Assembly (NCBI GenBank): GCA_015680685.1
Contig: MNCI01025384.1
Coordinates: 197,394 to 261,393, forward strand
Direction of reading: 5' to 3'
DNA length: 64,000 nt
Source: Gnetum montanum
Taxonomy: Eukaryota > Streptophyta > Gnetopsida > Gnetales > Gnetaceae
Positions 24,531 to 36,766 of the stretch are shown piece by piece. The notes beneath the pieces are model-generated. The model was given only the letters and a program-made list of their open reading frames with translations. It had not been told where the DNA came from and searched no databases. Positions within the stretch are counted from its first letter, which is position 1. Each line of letters opens with the position of its first letter. Both the position numbers and the translations under genes were made by a program.

Positions 24531-25393
24531 TGATGAGTCATGTTTTATCTAGCTTTAACATTGGAGCCTGGTATGAATGGCCCAACATTGGAGCCAAGAT
24601 GTGATGTCGAATACTTGACGTCACAAGGTAAACTTCAGTCCATAAATATAGGGCTTAGGCTCACAATTTCCATATAGTTTTTTCAGTCAGAGTAGTGGAT
24701 CTCTTGTAGTTTTTTTTTCTCTAGAGTTAGAATATTCCTAGTGCATGCCCACAGAGTGATGTTTGTAATCATACAACACCTTTGTTCAAGTATGACGTAC
24801 TTGGACACATTACATGACTGGCAATAAAGATCGAGATTACTTCCATCATTGCAACATCCACTTAGCTTAATATTGTTTTTTTAATTATTAAATGTTTTCT
24901 CTAGTTAAACATTTACATTTATTATTATTTACTATTCTTATTATTAACTAGAATGTGTATGCCTTAATCACAAGTGTTTAAGTGTAGATACTTGGTAGCC
25001 AGAGGTGTATCATTTGGCATGCCTAGTGACATACACTTGGTAAACCCAGAAGTAGCTCCACGAAGTCCAAGACATGTATGGATGGTTAAGAGCAAGATAC
25101 CATCACCATAGCCTAGTTAGATTTTTTTCCATTATTCATTAGTTTAATTAATTTATCTCTTTCTATCATCAGGAGTAGCATGGCATAGAATTAGGAACCA
25201 CATCATATGCCTCACTTTGTACTAAACCATACATGACAAAGCTACAACTAGTTCAAGTGGGAAGACAATGAACTATAATCAAGGCATAACAATCTAGATG
25301 CCACAACCAATCCCATCCACATAATTCAACTAGATCGTGCATGAACGCTTGTGACCTTTATGGTTGAGCATAGGGGTACCTCGTAGCTCATCA
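24531..25393 (+). mobile_element. 5' LTR of G3
   Basis: Begins TGATGAGTCATGTTTT and ends GGGGTACCTCGTAGCTCATCA. A TATA-like CATAAATATAGGGC is at about 24643. The sequence aligns throughout with 36767-37593, with mainly transition differences and some small indels. Confidence 0.9.
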
Positions 25394-25394
25394 T

Positions 25395-25412
25395 TGGCAC
25401 TATTGTCAGGGA
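25395..25412 (+). other. G3 primer-binding site (tRNA-Asp-like, decayed)
   Basis: TGGCACTATTGTCAGGGA begins two bases after the LTR. The undamaged lineage form is close to TGGCGCCGTTGCCGGGGA, complementary to the 3' end of plant tRNA-Asp as used by Athila-type elements. All differences are C-to-T or G-to-A changes. Confidence 0.75.
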
Positions 25413-25805
25413 TGCTGCTAGTTATCTAGATTAGTTATATTATACACTATCACTATAAAAGGTATTAACAATATATCTTTCAAAAAATATTAAATCACAC
25501 ACACCATAAAACATGAATAATGTCTCTCTCACATGAAAGTAACAATGCACTATATAGTGAATACATTCATTAGAGAACTAACGAGATATACAATGAAGAG
25601 GATTGGAGTGATCAACCTTATGTAGGGATTTTTTATGATCATGGCCACCCTAACGACATCCAAAGACTACATTCACCTAAGGTAGACAATCTTGGAGGAG
25701 ACAATGTAAGTCCTAAGCTAGGGGAGGCCTCAAGGCCTAAGACCTCCTTGCAAACAAAAAATGATAAATTAAGGGACCCTAGGGAACACCATAGAAGCCA
25801 TGGCA

Positions 25806-25806
25806 A
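25806..25806. other. Ambiguous base N
   Basis: A single N in the gag leader of G3. The flanking sequence continues homology to G5 across it (compare 53960-53975), so it looks like an uncertain base, not a join. Confidence 0.8.
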
Positions 25807-25851
25807 NTATCTTGTAGGCATCACAAAAAGAGTCATCTACCTAAACTTGAC

Positions 25852-27756
25852 ATGAATAATATTTCTAAATTTGTGGGAGGCTATGATTCAAACCCACAAC
25901 ATCATTTACAATCCTTCCATGATGCTTGTACATTTTACAACATTAAAAGTGGGTGGAAAAAACTTAAGCTCTTTCCTAGGATACTAATTGATAAAGTTAA
26001 AGTGTGGTATCGATCGCTGAAACCAAATTCAATCTGACAATAGTCAACAATGTTGGAACTTTTTAACAAGAGATATCAAACCTATAAGAGAGTGTCCAAT
26101 TTGAGGAGACAAGTCCAAGAGTGGAAACAAGAACAACATGAACCCTTGGACATGGCCTTAGATAGATATTATGTCTTACTAAATCGTTGCCTAGGTCATG
26201 GTTTCTTTGAGGAAGAGCAACTTTACCACATCATAGATGGGCTTTGTAATGAAACAAGGGCGATCCTTTGGATGTATGCCCCAAGGGAACTATACGAGTT
26301 CCAAGCCCATCAGATTAAAGAGATCATAGAGCATATGGCAAAAGAATAAGGAGAAATGTGTAAATGGGAGAATGTTGAAAAACATCAATGGGACCCAACT
26401 CTTCAATCAAAGGAGGTCCAAATTTATGGTAAGGGAAATGAAACTACCTTTGATAAGGTGATCCCATAATAGAATTTGCCAAAAATGGAGTCTCTTGATG
26501 ATTTAGAAGAAAAGTTTAATAAGTTGTCCAAATGGATAAATGACAGCATCACAACTCTTGTTGAGACAGTCATGGAGAAGCTCATGCAACACAAGCCAAG
26601 AAATCACAATCAACAAAGGATATAGAACCAAGAAACAACTAAGAACACTTTTTGGCAAAAGGGAAACATGGCTAAAGAAAGTGAGGCTATAGACTCAACT
26701 ATAGACGAAGATAATGGATGCAACATCTGTATATATGATCATTTGAAGGGACATTGCCTAGTTTTGTTGCATCTATGAGAGTATTGGGCAAGTGTCTTAA
26801 ATCTGAAGTTTGTGCAAAAGCACATGCCCAAGAGATTTCCTCTCCCACAAGGTAATTATAGATAGTCCCATAGCCAACCATACCATCCTAGGGGGACTTA
26901 TTACTAGCCTCAACATGGTCCTCAACCGCAATCGCAACAACCACAGTCATGGGGAAGGCCACCACCAAATTAGCCATACCCACTGAAAATGCATGGCTAT
27001 TATGTTCAACACTCTATTTCTCCAACTAATTCAGTGTCCTCCACTTCAAATCGCCACTACCACTCTCCCACGTACCATCAATACATGACATCCCTTGAAG
27101 GATCACCACCTTGTGCCTCTTACCATCCAACTTACCCTCGATATTTTCATAATTCATCTCCTCCAATGCCATCGCCAATAACTCAAGAAGGTTCAACACC
27201 ACAATATCAACAAATGAGTGCCACTTATGCTACACATGTGCATAGACATGCTAACACTAGTGGGTCCCAACAACAACGTCAGAAATGTTCCTTCTAGAGG
27301 AAAGGCTATAAGCCGAAGCAAACCACGCATGAACCCATTACATCATCTGAGCTAGCACAAGGTCAACTTAATGCACCACCTTCCTCATCTAAACCAACAT
27401 CCTTTGACCATACACAAGGGCCACCATCTACCGGTACTCCAATCTCACATCCAACTAATGAATCTACAAACATGGAAAAACAAATGAATCTATGCATACC
27501 ATCTCATACTCAAGGATGCAATAGTGGGTCAATCATCCATAATTTTAACATGCCTCATATCTTAACCCACCATACATATAACAATCAGGTTTGTGACCAA
27601 CAATTTTTCTACCCAGCCACCACACCACCAATAAACACCTAGTGGTTGGGGCATGAAAGGTTCCCAATGTTTCATACATGCATGGACCCTATTTATCCAC
27701 TTATTAATCCTTGTCACGGCCAAATGTTTAGTTGTGGGGGTTATTTCCCATTCTAG
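25852..27756 (+). pseudogene. gag: Gag of G3, one continuous frame with 11 premature stops
   Basis: From the ATG at 25852 to a terminal TAG at 27754 the frame never shifts. Premature stops: TGA at 26035 and 26776; TAA at 26347 and 26467; TAG at 26470, 26623, 26863, 26905, 26971, 27295 and 27640. Retrotrans_gag core at 26050-26350 (LELFNKRYQTY, LDMALDRYY, HIIDGLCNETR). A knuckle-like CNICIYDHLKGHC at 26719-26757 has one residue fewer than canonical CCHC spacing. The C-terminus is rich in Pro, Gln, Ser, His and Tyr. The conserved frame start may be further upstream (coding-like from about 25780). Confidence 0.85.
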
Positions 27757-28258
27757 TCTTCAAGATTCTTAAGTGTTTTCCATCCTTTTGTTTTACAACT
27801 TTTTGTTTTACACCTTCTTTATTTTACATCTTTTTGTTTTTATGTTATTAATCTTTTCTAATTTTTGTTTTATACCATCGTTAGTACATTTTCTATTTCA
27901 TGAATATTTTACATCTTCTTTTATATTTTTTTTATTTTGGTGTGATTTTCTAACTTTTTATTAATAAGTGCCTAGTACAGTGGTAATGTGTTGATTGATG
28001 GTGGTATGTACTATTTTTATTATTTTTTTGTTGGTGTCTAGTTTCTAGCTTTGAATTTGGTTATAGATGATTAGGACATGGTTTTCTTTCATGCAATAGG
28101 CAGTCAGTCCACAACATCCACCCATTCACAAACTCTATGGTTTTCCTTATTTTAGAAACATGCAATCCCTTTTTCATTCATAAAATTTTAATAAATTTGT
28201 GACTTTGGTAGTTTCTAGAATTGGGAAGGATTCAAAGGTTTGAATAGGGTGTGGCTTC
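27757..28258 (+). other. Spacer of G3 directly after gag
   Basis: T-rich non-coding DNA resembling the post-integrase spacer of G1 and the post-gag spacer of G5. It ends in GGGTGTGGCTTCAAGGG, where G4 inserted. Confidence 0.6.
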
Positions 28259-28263
28259 AAGGG
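28259..28263 (+). repeat. Left target-site duplication of G4 (AAGGG)
   Basis: AAGGG precedes the G4 terminus and AAGGG recurs at 35316-35320. The joined sequence, GTGTGGCTTCAAGGG then GAGGGGATT, resembles the uninterrupted G1 site near 7610. Confidence 0.9.
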
Positions 28264-29024
28264 TGATGAGTGGCGAGGTACCCATGCACTCAACTATATG
28301 AATACAAGCATTTCACACACAATCCAGTCGAACTCTAAGGACTAAGTGCTTATGCACCTTAATGGAACACTCAGGATTAATCAATCGTTGTCTTCCCAAA
28401 CTTACTTGTATTATCACGGTTGTATGGTTAAGTAAGCTTGAGGTATATAATTTTTAGAGCTTTTACCTTTTTTATGTCTTCTGCTAATAAAGGAGAGGGA
28501 GAGAGAACTAAGTGGCTAATTTATCTTAACTATTCATTGACTAGTTTCTAAATGTTCCTAACACCAGTATCTGTTCCCACTTGCCGTACACATCCTGAAC
28601 CAATGCAATACTACTGGGATTACCAAATGCTAATCGTTACTGGGTTACTAAGCACTACACACATGCTTGAAGCGATCATACTAAGTGTATTTAACTAAGG
28701 GGGTTGAAGGTTGAGAGAGATATTAATTAACTAGGAAAGCATTAAATAATAATTAATTACTAATTAGCTTAATCTGTATGTTGTAAGGTTTATCATAAAG
28801 TTTATCTTTATTTCCATACACAAAATTATGCTCAGGTATAAATTTCTCGAATAAAGATCCATTCACTCTATGACTCCTATTGCGGGCACACAGAAATAAT
28901 TCTAACTTTGGAATGACTAAATTGTAAGAATCTGGCTAAGGGTCTAAGTCTAACTATCTTGGAACAAAGGGCACCACCTCTTATTTATAGAAGATGAGGG
29001 AAGATGCGATATCGTAGCTCATCA
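28264..29024 (-). mobile_element. 3' LTR of G4
   Basis: Plus-strand reading starts TGATGAGTGGCGAGGTACCC and ends GTAGCTCATCA, the reverse complement of the lineage termini. It is followed at 29025 by TACCCACATGACTG, the reverse complement of the polypurine tract and conserved upstream bases. Confidence 0.9.
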
Positions 29025-30950
29025 TACCCACATGACTGAATGAAAACTCATCCTCGAGTTCCTTACAAAATATTGGGAAGGTATGGGATTATTGACTTGA
29101 ATGATAACTAGTGGTGAATGGGATGACATGTGAATGGATCAACATTACAATACATGGCAACATTAGTGTTCATGACCACAAGAGTGAACACTATACACAA
29201 TTGACATCCAGCCTTATTTGGCAACTGAGAGAGAAGAGAGAGAGAGATAAAAGGAGAAGATGTGTTGCTATCAATGCAAAGATTGCGCCTTTTGTTGTCC
29301 ATCCATGAGTGCACCATCAATCTTGTTCCTTGCACAACCGTTCTAGCACTAGTCCATCCTGAGTGTTACCTCCAATTCCAATCCATTGCTATATGATTGT
29401 CATGTGCACACATAACACAGTCACATATGAGCAAGGATAAGTAAATCACAATACAGTTGATACCTTGCCCTGATGTAAGGTCCATTGGCTAAGTTGTGAT
29501 ATGGTGAATATGGATTCTAGAGATATAACACTGGTGACTACCCAAGGTGTAGGTGTTAGGAAAAATTTAAAAAATTGGACCAGGGCCCCCATGACTAAGA
29601 GCGATCCTTCGATAGTAATAGAATGGGAAAAGATAATGAATAAGAAAGATGGAGAAAAAGAAACAACGGCAACACCGATAAAATGGATGTCAAAGATGGA
29701 AATGAACAAAATAAATGTTAATTGTAGAAATGTTTAAGGGAAAGAAGTTAATTGATGCACCAAATAAGAATGCTAATGGGTCCTCCCCAAAGTAGGTTCA
29801 TGCCCTTAATGCCCTGACAAACCCACATTCAAAGAGTCCGTAGGCTCTGGAAATGTCATTTGGGAGAAAGAGTTAAAGACTTAACCCCAAGAATTCACCA
29901 AAGAGAAAACAATGCATCAACTAAAATATATACTACTAATACAACTGGAAATGAGGTGGAAAATGAAGAAAGAATGATGGGAAGAAGAGAATGGAATGGA
30001 GTCCCAAGAACAAGGTGGTGTACAACCCCTTGCATATTTATGGTTAATGTGACTAAGTAAATCTCATTCCAAATCTAGCCTCAAACAATCCACATCTAGT
30101 GACTTCACATTAATACACTTGGCCAATCCATCCACTTGAAGTAACAAGAATGCTTCTACGAAAGAGTCACCACCATTTCGAGGAAATGAGAAAGGGAAAT
30201 GTAGGAAGCGAGAGAGGGCCTTAGTTAGAGGGAACATGTTTGTTTAGTTCCATAACCAATGCTTGTAGTCCAAATGATTATTTTCTCTAAGGGGTGTGCT
30301 TTGAATTCTCACTATTTTTTCTACGTGAGAACTACCTTATGCAAAGACTTATTTTTATTGGCTTAACTTCCCGATAATGGAGCAATGTCGAAATGGTAAG
30401 GAAAATTCAAGAAGAAAACATCCAAGCACCCAAGAGAATAGCCAATACAAATGCATCAAATCCCCTTCAAGTCACACCCTTTTCAGTCCTTGAGTCCTTC
30501 CTTAGTTTGAGAAATGCCCAATCACCAATTCGTTAATAGTTTTATTATTAAAGAAAGGGACTGTACAATTCCAAGCCAAGAGAGACCATAGAAATTCATA
30601 GATGCATGGATGATGAGGACTCATTGCTTGTTATATCAAAAGAACCATACCTTAGTGTCAACATTATAACTCAAAGGTAAAAACCAAATATCAACAATCA
30701 ATAAAATACAGTTCATACCACCATCAGGAGCACTTATTAGGTGACGAATCTAACAAAACAAAAACAAGAATAAAAACAAAAACAAAAACAAAACAAAAAA
30801 CAAAAAATCACACAAAGAAATAAAAAAGTATAAACGACATTGCAAAAAAAACAAGAAATATTAAATAAATTTGTAAAACAAAAATGTTAAAAAAAAAACT
30901 TAAAAAGGAACTGAGGGCCTCAATTGGTTAGCAGAGGTGACCATCTCCCC
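29025..30950 (-). other. 3' spacer of G4
   Basis: No coding frame with recognisable product. Contains GA-rich stretches (29225-29260), blocks shared with G2 spacer at 17500-18250, and an A-rich (CAAAAA)-type tract at 30755-30890. No accessory ORF is visible where G2 has one. Confidence 0.55.
30755..30900 (+). repeat. A-rich low-complexity tract, (CAAAAA)-type
   Basis: Runs of CAAAAA/ACAAAA units and A-homopolymers within the G4 spacer (T-rich on the element's coding strand). Confidence 0.85.
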
Positions 30951-31900
30951 CATGACTGAGTTGGAAGGAGGAGATTTAAAATAGTGAGCAGGGTCATCCC
31001 TTCTCAGAGGTACTATGTGCACTGATCATTCTAAATTCATGGAAAGGTTTGATCTGTTGCACATTGACTAACAATCTCTTATCAAGGCTCTTGTTTGAAT
31101 TTTTTCAAAATTTCCAACTTCCTCTAGTTAATGTTTTCAAGGATAAGGCATGGAAGTTGGCAATGGACTTGCTCTAGTGCATCTATGCTTTCGATGTAAG
31201 CACAAGTTATTCCCTCAGTTAGTTCCATGCACATTAGTGAGTTGGTCTCTTGATCAACTATTAGCCACTGGGTTTCCTCCTGTCGTGTGGCTGCTGCATA
31301 CAGACACTTTTGTATATTAATGTCTTGTGCACACCGGTTGCATGCAGGCAATGCTAAACTTTGCACAACGCATGATCTCTGCACACAATTGCACCCTGTA
31401 TCACTGTATGCAATGCATGAAACCTTCTTCTTCTTGATCTTTCAAAAATTGTTCTCCTTAGATATTTCCACGGAAAGATCGTGGATTCCTAGGCGTGCAT
31501 CTATAGTACTTAGCCATGCTCTTCCCATTATTATTGGAAGTCCCCTTTACCGTTGTTCACTTGTAAGACTAGGAAATCAGTTGGGTATGACCACCCATAC
31601 ATAGTGGTAACAATGTCCTCCATCAGTCCCAAGGAAACAGTGATGGACTAGTCAGCTAGCTCTAGGTGAATATTGCTCTTCCTTAATGGAGGTAGGTTCT
31701 AGGCTTTGTACATTCTTGTGATATTAAGTTGACTCCAGAACCTGAATCCAGAAGAGCTTTGCATGGCTCATTCCCAGTGATTTGGAGATAGATTAGAGGG
31801 CTTCCAGGATCAAAGAATTTTCTAGGAAGGTGGCCAACCTTAATCTAGTCAGTAATGGCATGTGTTAACATAACCATATGCGTTGAGCTCGGTGTTTGGT
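30951..31900 (-). pseudogene. G4 pol remnant: protease-like region fused to integrase C-terminal end
   Basis: 31880-31130 on the minus strand aligns with the G2 protease region 22520-21880 (the shared GAATCCAGAAGAGC...TGCATGGCTCATTCCC block, the CATTAGTGAGTTG block and so on). At about 31110-30960 it changes abruptly to the integrase tail, whose reverse complement encodes a QQIKPFHES-like end matching G2 near 18950. The intervening ~2.2 kb of pol present in G2 (about 21850-19000) is missing, so this is an internal deletion junction. Confidence 0.7.
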
Positions 31901-32122
31901 TTGAAGGGAGCTCTGAAGCATTATTTGATGAGGAGGCATTCAGAGGTTCAACCGATTGTGGTTGTAAGGGCTTGGTTGGACTATTGGTTCTGAATAAAGG
32001 TCTTTTCTTCATATATTGGTCAGAACCAACAGCAGGTTGAGGGTTTACAGCCCTTATGGCATTGCATTGCTACGATTGAGTAGGGAGTTCCCCTTACATT
32101 ACTGGAGCGGGTGGTAATGGAG

Positions 32123-33990
32123 CTATGGGTGTGAGAGTTGTGGATGGATTTGAAGGATGGTATATTTGTGGGTTATCTTCCCTAGGAGAAGGAGTTCTAT
32201 AATACTCATGAGCTTGGTAGTGATGTTGTGGTGTAACGTGACTAACAAAGTCACGTGGAGAGATTGGATGCTACACGTAGTAGCCATATGGGTCAGGTTA
32301 CCGATATGGGTATTGTTGCCTTGGTGGTGGCATCCCACATGACTATGGATATTGCCATTATTGATGTTGCTCAAAGGGTTGTGGTGGAGTTCCACTTGGA
32401 TAATATGTTGAAGGTTGGTGGAACTACCTTGGGTTACCTTGGGGATAAGGTAACCATCATGGTGCTTGCCGTTTATTAAGTCATGGGTTGAGTGCATACA
32501 CCCTAGACTCTTGTAGATGTGAGATCACTGGGCAACATCCCTTAGGATGGTTGTATTAACATATCTGGCATCCACCATCATTGTTCATGTCTGAATCCAC
32601 AACCTCTTCTATGATGGCCATTTTGCCCTTACCCTTGTTACATCCATTGTTCACTTCTCTCTTTTTCTTTTTTTCGTGATCACTACCTCGCTCCCTAGAC
32701 TCCTTTACAATTTTAAGAATAGTTTCAAACCTACTATCTAGGGAGTCCCACATTTGGTCTACCTTTGCTGATACTTATGTTGTTAACGTTTGGAGCGGCA
32801 AAGTTTTCCTATTCACCATCTCTTCAAGTGGTGACTCTTCTTCCTCCTCACAAAATCTCACTCGCCTTTTTTGGAGGGAAGGATCTTGGTTGTATTCTTC
32901 CACACTTTCTCTCTTTCATAGCTCACCTTCTTCTTTGGCTACTTGCTCTAGCAATCTATAAATTTGATAAGACCTAAGCTTTGATAACCTTCCTTGGGCA
33001 TATGTCCCAAGGGTTCTTCTTGTTTCATGCCTAAGTCCATCCACAAGATGGCGTAGTTGATCCTACTATGAATAACCATGGCCAGGGAAATGATGTAACA
33101 ATGCATAATAGCGGCCCATGGCAGCATCCAAGGGTTCATGATTTTCTTGCTTCCATCCTTGGATTTGCTTCCATAGGTTAGACACTCGGGAGTACGTTTG
33201 GTACTTATCATTAAATAGTTCTAACATTGTACTCCACCTCCAAATGGATTTCGGTTCTAAGGATCGGTACTAGCTTTTAGCCTCTTTCACTAGTGCCCTT
33301 AGGAACAACTTCAATTTTTGCCATTCATTTTCTATGTTTTGCAAGGCACATGCATCATGGAATACCTATAAATGATTTTGAGGATCATCCTTGTATCCCC
33401 CTTCAAATCGTGGGATGTTGTTCATGTCTAACCCCTTGATCCTACTCTGCTTTTGATGCCTCGTTGGAACTCTTAGGGCCTCCATTATATCTAGCATTCT
33501 CCTAGTTTCAAGTAGGGGTTCTTCGTGATCATCTCGTTCATAGCATCTATGGTGTCTACACGGTTCCCTACTCTCCCTTCTTCTATGCCTTGATTCCTTA
33601 GAGTGCCCTTGTCCTCGTTCTCAACTGTCTCATCGATGTCTTTCACTTCGTTTTCCCTTATCCTCACGATTGGTTTCCCTATGACTGTGTTTGAACACTG
33701 AAGGAGAGGATGGGGGTGACGATGAAGGTGAAGAAGAAGGAGAACCATCTCCATGACGGTGTTTTCTACCTTCTCTTCGGTGGTCTCGGCCTCGATCATG
33801 ATCATGATCAGAACGCCCACCCTTATTATGTGTTCATGTTCCCTCATTGAACACTTCATGTTCATGGGTATCAAAACAAGGGTTGTGAATAGTGGAGTGG
33901 AGCTTCTGATACACCACCTCCTGACCATTGTTAGGAGGAGGAACATCATTTTCCGGGGAACCTGTTGAAGTAGGTTCACCATCCTCAATT
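32123..33990 (-). pseudogene. gag: Gag of G4
   Basis: Minus strand: a charged N-terminus (33988-33491); then a block with LDMNN...PRFEGGYKDDPQNHL (about 33430-33370) and MLELFNDKYQTYSRVSNLW (near 33227), GYYA/PGHG-type gag core (33130-33070), and TLGTYAQGRL; then a basic linker RESRERGSDHEKKKKREVNN near 32700; then His, Gln, Asn and Tyr-rich low complexity to 32123. Retrotrans_gag family. Stops and frame changes present, but better preserved than in G2. Confidence 0.8.
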
Positions 33991-34535
33991 TTGCTCAAAA
34001 TGTGCAGAGTGTCATGGGGTCATTTATCCTTCAAGGATGTATGGTATCTCTCTTGTCGCAAGTCCCTTTTGACGTTGTGCTTTTGTGGGATGATAGTCCC
34101 TTGTGTCATGATCACATGCAATGTATTCTGCATATAAAAGTAGCATGCCTATTCGTGTGAGAGCACGAAGGAGCATGCTAGGAACTGATCAGTCTGGAGG
34201 CAACACTATGTTACCCTCCAAGTCTCTCCAACACAGTTGTTCATCTTGGTGGAGAATAAAGGTGAAATCAGGTACATACTCATCAGGATGAGTATATACC
34301 ATACAAAACTATTGAGGAACTGGCAAATCTTGGTTACATATATTATGTCGTTGACTACCTCTTGTGTTAGTCCTAGGCGATGAAGTGCTTTTATGCAAAG
34401 AAGAAGACATCTTGTCTTGTTCAGTGTGCAATGAACTGTTGTCTTGTCTTTCTTTGGTTAACCCTAACGGTTCGTTCTAACGTTCCAATGATATGAATGA
34501 TTTCCTATGTTCTATGCAATGCACAAACAACTAAA

Positions 34536-34553
34536 TCCCCGACAACGATGCCA
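34536..34553 (-). other. G4 primer-binding site (tRNA-Asp-like)
   Basis: Reverse complement reads TGGCATCGTTGTCGGGGA, directly inside the 5' LTR (34555). Two C-to-T changes from the presumed intact form. Confidence 0.8.
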
Positions 34554-34554
34554 A

Positions 34555-35315
34555 TGATAAGTGGCAAGGTACCCCTACACTCAACCATACAAATACGAGC
34601 ATTTCATGCACAATCCAGTCGAACTCCAAGGACTAAGTACTTACATGGCTTAATGGAACACCCAGGGTTAATCAATCGTTGTCTTCCCAAACTTACTTGT
34701 ATTGTCACAGTTGTATGATTAAGTAAGCTTGAGGTATATGATTTTTATAGCTTTTACTTTTTTTATGTCTTCTGCTAATAAAGGAGAGGGAGAGAGAACT
34801 GAATGGCTAATTTATCTTAACTATTCATTGACTAGTTTATAAATTTTCCTAACACCAGTATCGATTCCTACTTGCCGTACACATCCTAAACTAGTGCAAC
34901 GCTATTGGGATTACCAAACGCTAATCATTACTGGGTTACCAAGCACTACACACATGCTCGAAGAGGTCATACTAAGTGTATTTAACTAAGGGGGTTGAAG
35001 GTTGAGAGAGATATTAATTAACTAGGAAAGCATTAAATAATAATTAATTACTAATTAGCTTAATTTGTATGCTGCAAGGTTTATCATAAAGTTCATCTTT
35101 ATTACCATACACAAAATTGTGCTCAGGTACAAATTGCTTGAATAAAGATCCATTCACTCTATGACTCCTACTGCAGGCACACCGAAATAATTCTAACTTT
35201 GGAATGACTAAACTGCAAAAATCTGGCTAAGGGTCTAAGTCTAACTATCTTGGAACAAATGGCACTACCTCTTATTTATAGAAGATGAGGCAAGACGCAA
35301 TATTGTGGCTCATCA
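34555..35315 (-). mobile_element. 5' LTR of G4
   Basis: 761 bp, same length as the partner LTR. Plus-strand reading starts TGATAAGTGGCAAGGTACCCC and ends ATTGTGGCTCATCA. Differences from 28264-29024 are mostly C/T and G/A, concentrated in the first 130 bases. Confidence 0.9.
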
Positions 35316-35320
35316 AAGGG
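35316..35320 (+). repeat. Right target-site duplication of G4 (AAGGG)
   Basis: Identical to 28259-28263. Confidence 0.9.
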
Positions 35321-36766
35321 GAGGGGATTCAGTATTCTTTGTACTTTTCTACTTGCCTAGGTGCATGTGTGTTTTCATGAATTTCTTATCGTTATGTGCT
35401 AATCAATAAAGGAAGTTGAATAAGTCCTTGCATGGTGTGGTTCTCATCAAAAGAAACAATGAGAATTCAAACCACACCCCTTGGACAAAATAAATGCATG
35501 TGTCTTTACATGGTGTGGTTCCTATTTCAAAAAAAAATAATGGAAATTCAAAGCACACCCCTTAAATAGAATAAACAGGCTACAAGCACTGGTTATGGGA
35601 CTAGTCCCCTCTAACTAAGGCCCTTCATCACTTCCTACTTCTTCTCTAATAAGGAATAGTGGTTGTTCTATGGGAGCACTCTTGTATCTTAGGGGATGGA
35701 CTAGTCTTAGAATGTCAATGCAAAGTCATTGAATGTGGTTGGTTTTGGTCTGGACTAAGGATGGATCCTATCAAGTCATTTAACCACAAAACCCACAAGG
35801 GACTTCATGTGACCTTAATTAGGAACTTCATGCCACTCTCTCTCATCCATCTATGCTTTCTATGTCTCACCTCACTACTGGTTTCATGTTTTGGTTCGAT
35901 GTCTTGGTTTAATGTATCGAAATTCTCAGTTAGTTTCTTTCAAGTTTTTGTACTTAACTTTCTATAACCATTAATCATCCATGAAGCTCACAAACTCTTT
36001 GGTTTGAAGTTATGCAAGGAAATAAAAGGCATGTGCCTACTTTGGGGAAGACCCACTTGCATATATTTTGGTTGTGTTAGTTAAGTTCTTTACCCTTAAA
36101 CACTCTTACAATCAAATCTTTTTGTTGACCCCTTCATTGACATTCAATTGCACACATCTTCATAACATGTTTTAGTGAACTTTCCTTTTTATTGTTGTGA
36201 ACTCTTACACCTTCTTCAAATATTTCCTTGTGTCAAACATTTTCAAATGTAATGGACTACTTATCTATTTGACCCTATTTGTTAGCCTTCCTGCTAACAC
36301 TACTAAAGAAATCAGTCTACCACAATCACAACCTAGCTAAGTGTAGATACTAAAGAGACAATGTACTTAACAACTATGTGTTATACCTTACATACTACAT
36401 CATGATTTTGTTGTGATTGTAGCGGGAAGCATGGACTGGAAGTGGGACTATCTTCACCAAGGATGATGCAGCCGTACCACCCAATGAGCACTATTCATGA
36501 TCATTGGATCTTCTTCTCTCTCATTCTTCAACTGCCAAGAGGTGTTGGATGTTAGCTTTTTCTCTAGGGTATTCACTTCTCTCATCATGAACACCAAATT
36601 TTGTAAAGCTTGTAACTCCATATACTTGGGCACTCAGCATTTGTCTATTCCACTTGAGTCAATTTGTATATTAGTAAATAATCTCATACCTACCCAATAT
36701 TTTGTAAGAAACTTGTTCCTCATTTTGTTTAACTCAAGGATAAGTTTTCATTCAATCATGGGGGTA
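35321..36766 (+). other. Remaining spacer of G3 and its polypurine tract
   Basis: Spacer DNA shared (inverted) with G2 18000-18300 and G4 30100-30350. I see no coiled-coil accessory ORF. The segment 36490-36753 is the conserved approach to the tract (CTCAAGGATAAGTTTTCA), also seen in G5 at 60680-60700. The tract CATGGGGGTA ends at 36766, directly before the 3' LTR. Confidence 0.6.

Larger units (their letters stand above)
28264..35315 (-). mobile_element. Gypsy element G4, minus strand, internally deleted, nested in G3
   Basis: Two LTRs of exactly 761 bp (28264-29024 and 34555-35315) with the perfect AAGGG duplication. On the minus strand: primer-binding site, gag, protease-like region, then a jump to the C-terminal end of integrase, then spacer. 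RT, RNase H, most of integrase and the accessory ORF are absent. It is the youngest insertion by position in the nest. Confidence 0.9.

Noticed and set aside
27773-27964. Phe-rich hydrophobic frame that looks like a membrane protein
   Set aside because: It is the T-rich spacer after G3 gag; poly-T translates as Phe and Leu.
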